Shown piece by piece: positions 37,566-46,306 of a stretch of DNA of 64,000 bases. The DNA comes from Frondihabitans sp. PAMC 28766 (GTDB taxonomy: Bacteria; Actinomycetota; Actinomycetes; Actinomycetales; Microbacteriaceae), in NCBI RefSeq assembly GCF_001577365.1, contig NZ_CP014513.1:992001-1056000 (forward strand), read 5' to 3'. The notes beneath the pieces were generated by a model, which saw only the letters and a list, made by a program, of their open reading frames with translations, made no database searches and was not told the origin of the DNA. The translations under genes and the position numbers were made by a program. Position 1 is the first letter of the stretch; every line of letters starts with the position of its first letter.

Positions 37566-38945
37566 GTGAGCGAAAACTCGGCCAGCAGCATGCACTCCTT
37601 CTCGAAGGGCACCACGGCGATCGTCGACGAGGTGCTCGAGTACGCGAGGCGCCGCGCGCTGTACCAGGACGTCCCGCTCGACAAACCGCTGCGGCACCGC
37701 GATCTGGAGCGCCTGGCCGGCGGCTCCATCAGCTCGGAGGGCATCGGGGCGCGGCGCGCGTCGGCTCTTTTCGAGAACGTGCTCGCGCCCTCCTGCATCT
37801 CGACCGACCACCCCGGCTACCTCTCGTTCATCCCGTCCGCGCCGAGCAAGGCGTCGATCGCCTTCGACGTGGTCGTGTCGGCGTCGTCGGTCTACGGCGG
37901 CTCGTGGATGGAGGGCGCCGGCGCCGTGTTCGCCGAGAACGAGGTGCTCTCGTGGCTCGCCTCCGAGTTCGGCCTGCCCGAGACGGCCGGCGGGGTCTTC
38001 ATGCAGGGCGGCACGATCGGCAACCTCCCGGCGCTCGTCACCGCACGGACGCGGGCGCGCCGCCGGAATGCCGAGGCGGGGGTCTCGAATCCTGCCCGCT
38101 GGGTGGTCGTGTGCAGCGCCGAGGCGCACTCCTCCATCGCCTCGGCCGCCGACGTCATGGATGTCGACGTCGTGAAGGCGACACCGGGGGCCGACGGGCG
38201 ACTGCGGGGCGAAGCGGTCGAGGCCGCGCTCGCCGAGCACGGCGATGCGGTGTTCGCGGTCGTCGCGACCGGAGGCACGACCAACTTCGGGATCGTCGAC
38301 GACATCGCCTCCATCGCGTCAGTGACGCGGGCACGCGACGTCTGGTTCCACGTCGACGGGGCCTACGGCCTCGCTGCGATGCTGGTGCCCTCGATGCGCC
38401 CGGTGTTCAGCGGCGTCGAGTTCGCCGACTCGCTGATCGTCGACCCGCACAAGTGGCTGTTCGCGCCGTTCGACGCCTGCGCGCTGCTGTACCGCGACCC
38501 GGTCGGCGCCCGGGGCGCCCACACCCAGCACGCCGAGTACCTCGACACGCTCACCGAGACGCCCGACTGGAACCCCTCCGACCTCGGCATCCAGCTGACC
38601 CGCCGCGCCCGCGGCCTGCCGCTGTGGTTCTCGCTGGCGACGCACGGCACGCAGGTCTACCGCGACGCCATCGCGTACGGCATCGACCTGGCGAGGCGAA
38701 TCGCCGACGAGATCGAGGGTCGCGAGGGCTTCTCGCTCGTGCGCGACCCGCAGCTCTCGGTCGTCGTCTTCCGTCGCGAGGGCTGGACGGCTGCCGACTA
38801 CCAGGCCTGGTCCGACAAGCTGCTCGAAGACCAGGTCGCGTTCGTCGTGCCGTCGTCGCACGCCGGCGAGCCGGTGGCGCGTTTCGCGATCATCAGCCCG
38901 CTCACCACCTTCGAGATGCTGACGGCCATCCTCGACACGATGTGA
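37566..38945 (+). CDS. PLP-dependent group II amino-acid decarboxylase family protein
   Basis: A 459-residue cytosolic enzyme of the DDC/GAD fold. Cofactor motifs are GGTIGNLPAL (phosphate contact), SAEAHSS (ring-stacking His), FHVDGAYG (Asp to the pyridine nitrogen) and VDPHKWLF (Schiff-base Lys296). It probably decarboxylates an aromatic or acidic amino acid; the substrate is not readable. GTG 37566 is used because homology starts soon after; the longer open frame upstream has no family support. A TetR gene follows 29 bp downstream. Confidence 0.88.
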   Translation: MSENSASSMHSFSKGTTAIVDEVLEYARRRALYQDVPLDKPLRHRDLERLAGGSISSEGIGARRASALFENVLAPSCISTDHPGYLSFIPSAPSKASIAFDVVVSASSVYGGSWMEGAGAVFAENEVLSWLASEFGLPETAGGVFMQGGTIGNLPALVTARTRARRRNAEAGVSNPARWVVVCSAEAHSSIASAADVMDVDVVKATPGADGRLRGEAVEAALAEHGDAVFAVVATGGTTNFGIVDDIASIASVTRARDVWFHVDGAYGLAAMLVPSMRPVFSGVEFADSLIVDPHKWLFAPFDACALLYRDPVGARGAHTQHAEYLDTLTETPDWNPSDLGIQLTRRARGLPLWFSLATHGTQVYRDAIAYGIDLARRIADEIEGREGFSLVRDPQLSVVVFRREGWTAADYQAWSDKLLEDQVAFVVPSSHAGEPVARFAIISPLTTFEMLTAILDTM

Positions 38946-38974
38946 CGCCCCCTCTGCCCTGGCAGGATGAGGGC

Positions 38975-39586
38975 ATGGTCGACGAGCCGAAGACCGCGCC
39001 CGTGGGTCGCCCCCGAGCCGCCGAGCCGTCCGACGTCGCGGCCCTGGCGCTCCGTCTCTTCGCCGAGCGAGGATTTGACGAGACGACCATGAAAGACGTC
39101 GCCCAAGCCGCCGGGATCAGCAGGCAGACGCTCTTCCGCTACTTCCCGTCGAAGTTCGACATCGTGTGGGATCGCTACCAGACGGAGTACGAGTCACTGG
39201 AGCGCGCCCTTCGTTCGGCCCCGGGCGACGAGCCGCTCCTCGACGCCCTGTGCCGGATCGCTCCGGCCACGCTGGAGTATCGGGCCGACGAGATGGACCT
39301 CTTGCGAACCCAGGTGCGCCTGATCGACTCGGTGCCGAGTGCCGAAGCGCACGTCAGCGAGCGGATCGCCGAGTACGTCGCAATCCTGAGCGCCTTCATC
39401 GAACGCCGCACCGGGCTGCCGGCAGACAGCCTCTACCCGCAGCTCGTGAGCCGCCTCGTCTGGACCACCAGCTGGACGGCGCTCGTCGCCTGGGCAGCCT
39501 CCGACGACGCCACCCCGAACGCGGCGCTCGCCGAGGCGTTCGAGCTCTTTCGGACGGGGCTGGCCGCACCGCCGACCGACGCCTGA
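38975..39586 (+). CDS. TetR-family regulator, mycofactocin-regulator-like
   Basis: A 203-residue repressor. The helix-turn-helix lies at about 15-62: ALALRLFAERGFDETTMKDVAQAAGISRQTLFRYFPSKFDIVWDRY. The helical ligand domain includes LLRTQVRLIDSVPSAEAHVSERIAEYVAIL, like regulators found with mycofactocin genes. It lies 29 bp after the decarboxylase and 99 bp before an SDR of the mycofactocin-coupled type on the same strand, which suggests it controls the SDR. No mft biosynthesis genes are visible in this window. Confidence 0.85.
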   Translation: MVDEPKTAPVGRPRAAEPSDVAALALRLFAERGFDETTMKDVAQAAGISRQTLFRYFPSKFDIVWDRYQTEYESLERALRSAPGDEPLLDALCRIAPATLEYRADEMDLLRTQVRLIDSVPSAEAHVSERIAEYVAILSAFIERRTGLPADSLYPQLVSRLVWTTSWTALVAWAASDDATPNAALAEAFELFRTGLAAPPTDA

Positions 39587-39685
39587 CCGGTGCGGCGTAT
39601 CGACGCCCTCGGATCCTGGTCTCTCGTCGAATTTCGTTATAGGGTCTCACTATTCGCATCAACGACGATCGGAAGGGCAACACTC

Positions 39686-40552
39686 ATGGCAGGACGCGTT
39701 GAAGGCAAGGTCGCCTTCGTCACCGGAGCAGCACGAGGGCAGGGCCGGAGCCATGCGCTCCGCCTGGCTCAGGAGGGGGCCGACATCATCGCCGTCGACA
39801 TCCTCGAAGACATCGACAGCAACCACTACCCGCTCTCGACGCCGGCGGACCTCGACGAGACCGTCCGGCAGATCGAGGCGCTGGATCGCAGGATCGTCGC
39901 CTACAAGGGCGACGTGCGCGAGCCGTCCCAGCTTCGCGCCGCCGTCGAGAAAGGCGTCGCCGAGCTCGGGCATCTCGACCTCGTCATCGCCAACGCCGGC
40001 ATTTGCCCGCTCGGCGCCGATGTGCCGGCACAGGGGTTCCTCGACGCCGTGCAAGTCGACCTCGTCGGCGTGATCAATGCTGTCTCAGCGGCGCTGCCGC
40101 ACCTGAAGGCGGGTGCCTCGATCGTCTGCACCGGCTCGGTGGCAGGACTCATGGCGGGCGGCACGGACAACCCCGAGAACGGGCCCGGAGGCGCGGGGTA
40201 CTCGCACGCCAAGCGAGGCGTCGCCCGATTCGTGCACGACCTGGCCCTGCAGCTCGCGCCGCACTCCATTCGTGTGAACGCCGTGCACCCGACGAACGTC
40301 AATACGAACATGCTGATGAGCCAGCCGATGTACGACGTGTTCCGCCCCGACCTCGAGCACCCGACCCGCGAGGACGCCGAGCAGGCCTTCCCCGCGATGC
40401 AGCCCATGCCGATCGGCTACGTCGAGCCGGTCGACATCAGCAACGCGGTGCTCTACCTGGCCTCCGACGAGGCGCGCTACGTCACGGGGCTCCAGCTCAA
40501 GGTCGACGCAGGCGCCCTGCTCGCATCGACGACGTCCGGCGCTCCGGCCTGA
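39686..40552 (+). CDS. mycofactocin-coupled-type SDR oxidoreductase
   Basis: A 288-residue short-chain dehydrogenase. The NAD site is VAFVTGAARGQGRSHALRLAQEGADIIAVDI, followed by the subfamily-typical insertion DIDSNHYPLSTPADLDETVRQIEAL. NAG is at VIANAGI, Ser in CTGSVAG, and Tyr/Lys in GYSHAKRG. This insertion marks the carveol-dehydrogenase group (TIGR03971 type), whose NAD is tightly bound and is thought to be reoxidised by mycofactocin. ATG 39686 follows GGAAGG. A 39-base region with TATAGGGT at 39639 may hold the promoter. Confidence 0.88.
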   Translation: MAGRVEGKVAFVTGAARGQGRSHALRLAQEGADIIAVDILEDIDSNHYPLSTPADLDETVRQIEALDRRIVAYKGDVREPSQLRAAVEKGVAELGHLDLVIANAGICPLGADVPAQGFLDAVQVDLVGVINAVSAALPHLKAGASIVCTGSVAGLMAGGTDNPENGPGGAGYSHAKRGVARFVHDLALQLAPHSIRVNAVHPTNVNTNMLMSQPMYDVFRPDLEHPTREDAEQAFPAMQPMPIGYVEPVDISNAVLYLASDEARYVTGLQLKVDAGALLASTTSGAPA

Positions 40553-40682
40553 CCCTGCTGCGTGCGCCGCGCGACGGCGTCGGCCTCGCGCGGCCGCCCG
40601 CGCTCGGCGGCGAAGGGGGTACTGCCACCCAGGTAACGGTGGGGCCTCTCTTCGCCGCCGACTGCGGGCTTACGGTCGAGAC

Positions 40683-41573
40683 ATGAACGAACAGCTCACT
40701 TTCAACAACGGCGTCACCATGCCGGCCCTGGGCCTCGGTGTCTTCCAGAGCTCGCCCGAAGAGACGGTCGACGCCGTCGACACGGCCCTCCGTGGCGGCT
40801 ACCGCCTCATCGACACCGCCGCGGCCTACTTCAACGAGAAGCAGGTCGGCGAGGGGATTCGCAAGTCGGGTGTCGACCGCGACGAGATCTTCGTCGAGAC
40901 GAAGGTCTTCATCAGTCAGTTCGGCTACGAGGAGACCCTGCACGCCTTCGACGTCGCGACCGCGAAGCTCGGCCTCGACACCCTCGACCTCTTCATCCTC
41001 CACCAGCCCGCCCCGTGGATCTGGGACAAGACCCTCGAGGCCTACCGCGCCCTCGAGACCCTCCTCGAAGAGGGCAAGGTGCGCTCGATCGGCGTCAGCA
41101 ATTTCACGCCCGAGCACCTCGACAACCTCATGCAGGAGCGCACCGTCGTCCCGGCCCTCAACCAGATCGAGCTCCACCCGTATTTCGCGCAGCATGAGAA
41201 CGAGGCGGCCGACACGGCGCTCGGCACGATCACGCAGGCCTGGTCGCCCATCGGCGGCATCACGTTCTACCCCGGCTTCAACGAGGGCGGCCACAAGAAC
41301 CCCCTCACCGATACGACCATTCAGGCGATCGGCGAGAAGTACGGCAAGACGAACGCCCAGGTGATGATCCGCTGGCACCTCGAGCAGGGCCGCAGCGCCA
41401 TCCCCAAGTCGGTCAAGCCCGCGCGGATCGCCGAGAACTTCGAGGTGTTCGACTTCGAGCTGACGCCTCAGGATATCGCCGCGATCGACGCTCTCGACCT
41501 CGGCAAGCGCAGCGGCCCCGATCCTGACGCCGTGCGCCCGCCCGAGCGCATCTTCGATATCCCGGAGGCCTGA
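40683..41573 (+). CDS. aldo/keto reductase
   Basis: A 296-residue NADPH-dependent reductase with a TIM barrel. The catalytic tetrad is visible: Asp and Tyr in LIDTAAAYFNE, Lys in FVETKVF, His in LFILHQPA. The cofactor motif near the end is IPKSVKPARIAENFEVF. It reduces aldehydes or ketones to alcohols and resembles 2,5-diketo-gluconate-reductase-type AKRs. TACGGT (40671-40676) lies 6 bases before ATG, so the mRNA is probably leaderless. Confidence 0.92.
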   Translation: MNEQLTFNNGVTMPALGLGVFQSSPEETVDAVDTALRGGYRLIDTAAAYFNEKQVGEGIRKSGVDRDEIFVETKVFISQFGYEETLHAFDVATAKLGLDTLDLFILHQPAPWIWDKTLEAYRALETLLEEGKVRSIGVSNFTPEHLDNLMQERTVVPALNQIELHPYFAQHENEAADTALGTITQAWSPIGGITFYPGFNEGGHKNPLTDTTIQAIGEKYGKTNAQVMIRWHLEQGRSAIPKSVKPARIAENFEVFDFELTPQDIAAIDALDLGKRSGPDPDAVRPPERIFDIPEA

Positions 41574-41602
41574 GCGCCTCGAACGTCGCGGCCCTCGTCT
41601 GA

Positions 41603-41682
41603 CTCGTCAGGCGGGGGCCGCTCTCGTCGGGCGGGGGCCGCTCTCGTCGGGCGGGGGCCGCCCTCGTCAGGCGGGGGCCGCC
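41603..41682. repeat. four 20-bp tandem repeats at a convergent gene end
   Basis: Units CTCGTC(A/G)GGCGGGGGCCGC(T/C) start at 41603, 41623, 41643 and 41663. The last unit contains the stop codon of the minus-strand gene at 41667 and encodes its final residues (PAAPA). Confidence 0.9.
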
Positions 41683-42584
41683 GGCACGCCGAGGGCCTCG
41701 GGGTCGGCGTCAGCGTCCCAGGGCAGCGGCATCCCGATCGGGTTCGGCTGCGGGTAGGTGACGGCGCAGGCGCGCGAGAGCGGCAGCAGCAGCCGGGCGA
41801 TGTCGGCGATGGCCTCTTCAGAGAGGTGCTCCCAGGGCCTGACCGCCAGGCGATTCGTGTCGTCCTCCGCCCGATTGAGCGCGGCGCGGCCCCAGCCTGA
41901 GATGCGCCCGCCGGGCTGCAGCAGGCCACGCGCGGTCAGGCGCTCCTGCTCGGCCGCCCAGTCGTCGTCCGTCCAGCCGCGCGCTCCCTTCATGGTCTGC
42001 GCGTCGAGGTCGACGGCGGCACGCAGCACGATCGTGCTGAGGCCGGCGATGTCGCGAGTGGCCAGGGCAAGCACGTGCCCGTCGCCGCGGTGCTCGCGGA
42101 GGGTCGAGGTGGCCGACCACAGCCGCCGGTAGGGGTCGTCCGGCACCGGTTGGGCGGCATTGGCGGCGGCGAGGGGCCGGGCGATGGTGCCCGCACTGTC
42201 GATGCGAGAGGCCACCTCCGTGAGGGTGTCGGCCGCGCGCGCGACGTGAGCGTCGTCGACCCCTGCAGGCGTCAGGATCCTGCGCAGGGCGCCTTCAGCC
42301 CCGACCAACCGTGCCTCGAGCGCGGCTTCGGGCGTGGTGACCGCCCACACGGCCGGCAGGGCCCGGCCCACGAGGAAGGGCGAGAAGCCGGAGAACATCG
42401 CGACGACCGGAGCAGCCGTCACAGCGCCGAGAGGCGCGGCGCGGCCCGCGAAGTAGCCGTCCCAGAAGCGCGACAGCCCGACGTCGGCGAACGCCTGACG
42501 AGCCTCGGGGCTGAAGTAGTTGAGGGCGTGCAGGGGCTCGATCAGAGTCCACAACGCTCGGGCCAGGTGCTCGCGGGACGTCAT
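41667..42584 (-). CDS. SCO6745-family (SalK-like) protein
   Basis: A 305-residue helical cytosolic protein of the actinobacterial SCO6745 type, function unknown. Characteristic stretches are LWTLIEPLHALNYFSPEARQAFADVGL at the N-terminus, GRAAPLGAVTAAPVVAMFSGFSP, LREHRGDGHVLALATRDIAGL in the middle, and RGWTDDDWAAEQERLTARGLL followed by a winged-helix-like C-terminal part. ATG 42584 is preceded by GAGAGG. It is convergent with the aldo/keto reductase; its 3' end lies in the 20-bp repeats. Confidence 0.8.
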   Translation of the reverse strand: MTSREHLARALWTLIEPLHALNYFSPEARQAFADVGLSRFWDGYFAGRAAPLGAVTAAPVVAMFSGFSPFLVGRALPAVWAVTTPEAALEARLVGAEGALRRILTPAGVDDAHVARAADTLTEVASRIDSAGTIARPLAAANAAQPVPDDPYRRLWSATSTLREHRGDGHVLALATRDIAGLSTIVLRAAVDLDAQTMKGARGWTDDDWAAEQERLTARGLLQPGGRISGWGRAALNRAEDDTNRLAVRPWEHLSEEAIADIARLLLPLSRACAVTYPQPNPIGMPLPWDADADPEALGVPAAPA

Positions 42585-42790
42585 CCTCTCATCATGCTCC
42601 CCGGGGTCGTGCTCGACGGCCTCGCTTGATAGCGTGACGGGGTGAGCACGATCAGCGGGAAGCCCTTCGGGCGTCAGGAGGTCGTCGGCGCGTCTTCCGC
42701 CGGCGGCAGGTAGTCGGCGACACCGACCCCTCCTCTTTCCTTTTTCTCGCGGGCACCCGCGTGCCCCGAGCCTCACTGATCGGCTTCACC

Positions 42791-43279
42791 ATGCTTCCCT
42801 TGACGGAACAGTCCATCCGCGCGTCCTTCGTGAACGCGTCTCGCAAAGAGGTCTCCGACCTCACTCTCCCCGCCCGCTTCGACGACATCGACTGGGAGTC
42901 GCTCGACTACCTCGGCTGGCGCGACCCCAAAGCGCCTCGCCGCGCGTACGTCGTCGTGCCCACCGACGCCGAGGTCGTCGGCATCCTGCTGCGCCAGGCC
43001 GAGGCGTCACCCCGCTCGCGCGCGCAGTGCACCTGGTGCCAAGACGTCACGCTGCCGAACGACGTCGTCTTCTATGCGGCCAAGAGGGCAGGATCAGCAG
43101 GCCGCAAGGGCGACACCGTCGGCACGCTCGTCTGCGCCGACTTCGAGTGCTCGGCGAACGTGCGGAAGCCGCCGCCCCCGGCCTACCTCGGCTTCGACGT
43201 CGAGGCCGCCCGGCAGGGGCGCATGGCGTCGCTCGGCGAGCGGGCCGCGGCGTTCGCGGCGAACGTGGCTGCCGGCTGA
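42791..43279 (+). CDS. FBP-domain (treble-clef zinc finger) protein
   Basis: A 162-residue protein of the elongation factor G-binding/FBP C-terminal zinc-finger family. The four Cys ligands are in CTWCQDVTLPNDVVFYAAKRAG and LVCADFECS. The N-terminal half has ESIRASF-like and RFDDIDWESLDYLGWRDPKAPRRAYVVVP segments. Relatives bind EF-G and, in FusB, free it from fusidic acid, so a ribosome-related role is plausible. ATG 42791 is favoured; GTG at 42761 would add ten residues. Confidence 0.82.
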   Translation: MLPLTEQSIRASFVNASRKEVSDLTLPARFDDIDWESLDYLGWRDPKAPRRAYVVVPTDAEVVGILLRQAEASPRSRAQCTWCQDVTLPNDVVFYAAKRAGSAGRKGDTVGTLVCADFECSANVRKPPPPAYLGFDVEAARQGRMASLGERAAAFAANVAAG

Positions 43280-43336
43280 CGGTGCTGGCGGCGGCCGCCG
43301 CCCCGCGCTGACGGTGGCGTCTGCCAGGGTGGGGTC

Positions 43337-44449
43337 ATGCCCTTCGCCGACGAACTGATCGGGGTGCCGACCGCCGTCTCCCTCGTGCGCGCCATCGAGG
43401 CGGCGGCACCCGCGGCCGACGTGTCGCAGCTGCGGGCGGCCGCCACCGCCGAGGCGCTCGGGCCGCTGGCCCTGCGCGAGCGCAGCGACCTGCTGCGCGA
43501 CCGGCTTCTGACGGCCGTGCCGGGCTCGTCGGCAGACCTCGACGCGGTCGTCCGCCGCGCTGCCACCGGCGACCTCCCCTTCACGGGCTGGCTCATCTGG
43601 CCGGTCACGAGCGCTGTCGCCGAGAGAGCAGTGCAGGAGTCGACACCGGTCGCGTTCGACGACGCCCTGCGGCTGATCGCCGAGCTGACCGGCCGCCTCA
43701 CCGGCGAGTTCGCCATCCGGGTGCTGCTGCGGCACGACCTCGCCCGCGCGCTCGCCGTGATCGAGGGCGAGTGGGTGGGCTCTGCCGACGAGCACGTGCG
43801 CCGACTGGCCTCGGAGGGGACGCGACCGTATCTGCCGTGGGCGACCCGGGTGCCCGGGATCCTGCAGGACCCCTCATCCACGGTGCCGATTCTCACCGCC
43901 CTCTACCGCGACGAGAGCGACTACGTGCGGAGGTCGGTCGCGAACCACCTCAATGACATCAGTCGCCACGACGCCGAGCTGGTCGTGGCGACGGCTGCGG
44001 GGTGGCTGGCGACGCCGGACTCCAACACGGGTGCGCTGGTGCGGCGCGCGTTGCGCACCCTGGTGAAACGTGGGGATCCCGGTGCCCTCGCCCTGCTCGG
44101 ATTTGCGCCCGCCTCGCTGGAGGTGACCGGCCCGACGCTCGATCGGGCGGTCGTGGCCGTCGGCGATTCGCTCACCTTCCGGGCGTCGCTCGTGAACACC
44201 GGGGCGGTACCGGCTCGGCTGTCGATCGACTACGTCGTGCACCACCAGAAGGCGAACGGGGCGACGACCGGCAAGACGTTCAAGCTCGCCGTGCGCGACC
44301 TGGCCCCGGGCGGACGGCTCGACCTCGTCAAGACGCACTCGTTCAAGCTCATCACCACCCGCCGCTACCACCCGGGCGCTCACGCCGTCGAGCTGCTCGT
44401 CAACGGGGTCTCGGAGGGGCGGGCTGGGTTCGACCTCGTCACGGCGTAG
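43337..44449 (+). CDS. DNA alkylation repair (AlkD-like) HEAT-repeat protein
   Basis: A 370-residue protein. Residues about 1-245 are HEAT-like helical repeats, ending in DESDYVRRSVANHLNDISRHDAELV, the signature helix of AlkC/AlkD-type DNA glycosylases. The remaining C-terminal part is a beta-sandwich (VGDSLTFRASLVNTGAVPARLSIDYVVHHQKANG). Such proteins remove bulky or positively charged alkylated bases. CAGGGT lies 6 bases before ATG. It follows the FBP gene by 57 bp on the same strand. Confidence 0.85.
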   Translation: MPFADELIGVPTAVSLVRAIEAAAPAADVSQLRAAATAEALGPLALRERSDLLRDRLLTAVPGSSADLDAVVRRAATGDLPFTGWLIWPVTSAVAERAVQESTPVAFDDALRLIAELTGRLTGEFAIRVLLRHDLARALAVIEGEWVGSADEHVRRLASEGTRPYLPWATRVPGILQDPSSTVPILTALYRDESDYVRRSVANHLNDISRHDAELVVATAAGWLATPDSNTGALVRRALRTLVKRGDPGALALLGFAPASLEVTGPTLDRAVVAVGDSLTFRASLVNTGAVPARLSIDYVVHHQKANGATTGKTFKLAVRDLAPGGRLDLVKTHSFKLITTRRYHPGAHAVELLVNGVSEGRAGFDLVTA

Positions 44450-44460
44450 CGCCGGCGGGC

Positions 44461-44709
44461 TCAGTCGTCGCCGCGCTCCTCGTCGGGGTAGCGCTCGGAC
44501 TCGGGGTCGTAGGTCGCGCCGCGACCGATCTCCTCGTCGGCGGTCGGCACGTGCCTCTCGCCGGAGATGCCGCCGGAGTTGACGGCGACGTAGTCTTCTT
44601 CGCCCGAGCCCGACCGGCCCTCGCCCGCCGGCTGCGTCACATCGCCCTCGACCTTGGCCGCGGCGTTGCCCTCGGCGGTCTCGTCGAAGTGGCCGTCTTT
44701 GTCGCTCAT
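44461..44709 (-). CDS. small acidic hypothetical protein
   Basis: An 82-residue, strongly acidic and probably disordered protein (many Glu, Asp and Gly; ends SERYPDEERGDD). It starts MSDKDGHFDETAEG with GAAAGG before ATG 44709. No domain is recognised. It sits between a convergent gene and the SRPBCC gene on the same strand, 40 bp downstream of the latter, and may be co-transcribed with it. Confidence 0.65.
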   Translation of the reverse strand: MSDKDGHFDETAEGNAAAKVEGDVTQPAGEGRSGSGEEDYVAVNSGGISGERHVPTADEEIGRGATYDPESERYPDEERGDD

Positions 44710-44749
44710 GGGGTGCCTTTCGTCGCGGGCCGTCCACGGTAGTCGGGAA

Positions 44750-45232
44750 TCAGGCGTGGCGGTCGATCTCGGCCAGGATGCCGGGCAGCACCTTCCGCAT
44801 GTACGGCGCCCAGGCGAAACGCACGATGGCCTCGAGCAGGAGGCCGGCGCCGGGCCGGGCGAAGAACGTGTACGTCCAGCGCACGTGGGTGCCGGTGTTC
44901 GTCGCGCGGTACTCCCACTCGGCGCGGGCTCCGCTGACGAGCCGGCCGAACAGCTTCTGGAAGTCGCTCAGCTCGTAGACGAAGAGCCCCGCCTCGCGGT
45001 CGACGCGCACCAGGTGTTCGATCACGTACCCGCCGTCGGACAGCATCAACTGCCGGGTCTGACCGGTCGCATCCCACGGGCCGGTTTGGTCACGCACCTC
45101 GACGACGGCCGGCAGCGGGCCGTACTTCGGGTAGTAGCCGAGCGGTGTCATCGGGGTGCCGATGTCCCAGGCTCGGTCGAAGCGGGCGGAGGTGTCGCCG
45201 TCGGCGGTGGCGGTGGCGGTGGAGGAGCTCAT
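44750..45232 (-). CDS. SRPBCC-family lipid-binding/cyclase-like protein
   Basis: A 160-residue START-like helix-grip protein. RFDRAWDIGTPMTPLGYYPKYGPLPAVVEVRDQ begins the fold; the central strands include GYVIEHLVRVDREAGLFVYEL and WEYRATNTGTHVRWTYTFFARP; the C-terminal helix is LLLEAIVRFAWAPYMRKVLPGILAEI. It should bind a hydrophobic ligand in the cytosol. ATG 45232 follows GGAG in a T/A-rich coding start. It is divergent from the lysozyme gene across a large hairpin. Confidence 0.78.
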   Translation of the reverse strand: MSSSTATATADGDTSARFDRAWDIGTPMTPLGYYPKYGPLPAVVEVRDQTGPWDATGQTRQLMLSDGGYVIEHLVRVDREAGLFVYELSDFQKLFGRLVSGARAEWEYRATNTGTHVRWTYTFFARPGAGLLLEAIVRFAWAPYMRKVLPGILAEIDRHA

Positions 45233-45267
45233 ACGGAGTGTTCGGAGCCGTGGGCTGCGGCGTGGCA

Positions 45268-45321
45268 CCACGCGATCCCGATCGCGCCACCGGATCCCGT
45301 GGCGCGGAGGGGATCGCGTGG
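45268..45321. repeat. 54-bp nested inverted repeat between divergent genes
   Basis: Outer arms CCACGCGATCCC (45268-45279) and GGGATCGCGTGG (45310-45321) and inner arms GCGCCAC (45284-45290) and GTGGCGC (45299-45305) pair perfectly. They are separated by a 4x4 internal loop (GATC/GGAG) and an 8-base end loop. Confidence 0.85.
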
Positions 45322-45326
45322 TTCGA

Positions 45327-45368
<42 letters not shown>

Positions 45369-45411
45369 GAGGGTTCAGGTGCGGGCAGGCGGGATGCGTT
45401 AGCGTCGCCGG

Positions 45412-46296
45412 ATGCGCTCGCGTTCCACCCTCGTCGCAGCGCTGGTCGTGCTGGTGCTGCTGGCGGGCGCCGGCGTGGCCGACGCGAAAGTTCTGCCGCG
45501 GCGGACGGCGCCCGTCGCGGTCGCGAGCCCGGCCGTGCGCACGCCGGGCCTCGACGTCAGCGCCTACCAGCACGGCGTCGACTGGGAGACGGCGACCGGT
45601 GCCGGCGCCCGCTTCGCCTACGTCAAGGCGACCGAAGGGTCGAACTACACGAACGCCCGCCTCGCCGAGCAGTACACCGGCGCTGCCGCAGCGGGCCTCT
45701 CGCGCGGCGCCTTCCACTTCGCTCGGCCGAACCAGTCGAACGGCGTCGTGCAGGCGGAGTACTTCGCCGCGTCGCTGAAGAAGCTCGGCGGCGGCCGCGT
45801 CGACGGCACGCGCACGCTGCCGCCCCTGCTCGACCTCGAATCCGACCCCTACACCGGCAGCGACCACACGAACCTCTGCTGGGGCCTGACCCCGGCCGAG
45901 ATGGTCACGTGGATCGCGCAGTTCTCCGACACCGTCATCGCCCTCACCGACCGCACGCCCGTCATCTACACGACGACGCACTGGTGGCAGGTCTGCACGG
46001 GCGACAGCTTGGCGTTCGGCAACTACCCGCTGTTCGTCGCAAGCTACGTCAGCGACTTCTCGAAGGGCGCAGGATCCCTGCCCGCCGCCTGGCCGCACTG
46101 GACTTTCTGGCAATACACCAACGCGGGCACGCAGTACGCCGGTGTCGCCGACCGGTCGAAGGGCAGCATCCCGGCTCGCGACCAGGACATCTTCAGAGGG
46201 AGCCTCGCCGACGTGCAGGCACTCGCGCGCAGCACCTTCGCGCGGTCGAGCGGGCTCGACCCGGCGCTGGCTCCGGTGCCATCCGGGGGGCGCTGA
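45412..46296 (+). CDS. secreted GH25 lysozyme
   Basis: A 294-residue exported N-acetylmuramidase. The signal peptide (VAALVVLVLLAGAGVADA) is cleaved near residue 25. The catalytic domain begins TPGLDVSAYQHGVDWETATGAGARFAYVKATEGSNY and contains LLDLESDPY (acid pair), VIYTTTHWW and FWQYTNAGTQYAGV. It would cut peptidoglycan in wall turnover or against competitors. TAGCGT at 45400-45405 lies 6 bases before ATG, so the mRNA is probably leaderless. Ala/Pro-rich tail, no extra wall-binding domain. Confidence 0.92.
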   Translation: MRSRSTLVAALVVLVLLAGAGVADAKVLPRRTAPVAVASPAVRTPGLDVSAYQHGVDWETATGAGARFAYVKATEGSNYTNARLAEQYTGAAAAGLSRGAFHFARPNQSNGVVQAEYFAASLKKLGGGRVDGTRTLPPLLDLESDPYTGSDHTNLCWGLTPAEMVTWIAQFSDTVIALTDRTPVIYTTTHWWQVCTGDSLAFGNYPLFVASYVSDFSKGAGSLPAAWPHWTFWQYTNAGTQYAGVADRSKGSIPARDQDIFRGSLADVQALARSTFARSSGLDPALAPVPSGGR

Positions 46297-46306
46297 GGTC
46301 TGGGGT

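Noticed and set aside
41603..41682. A CRISPR array in the 20-bp repeats
   Set aside because: The repeats are directly tandem without spacers, and no cas genes occur anywhere in the window.
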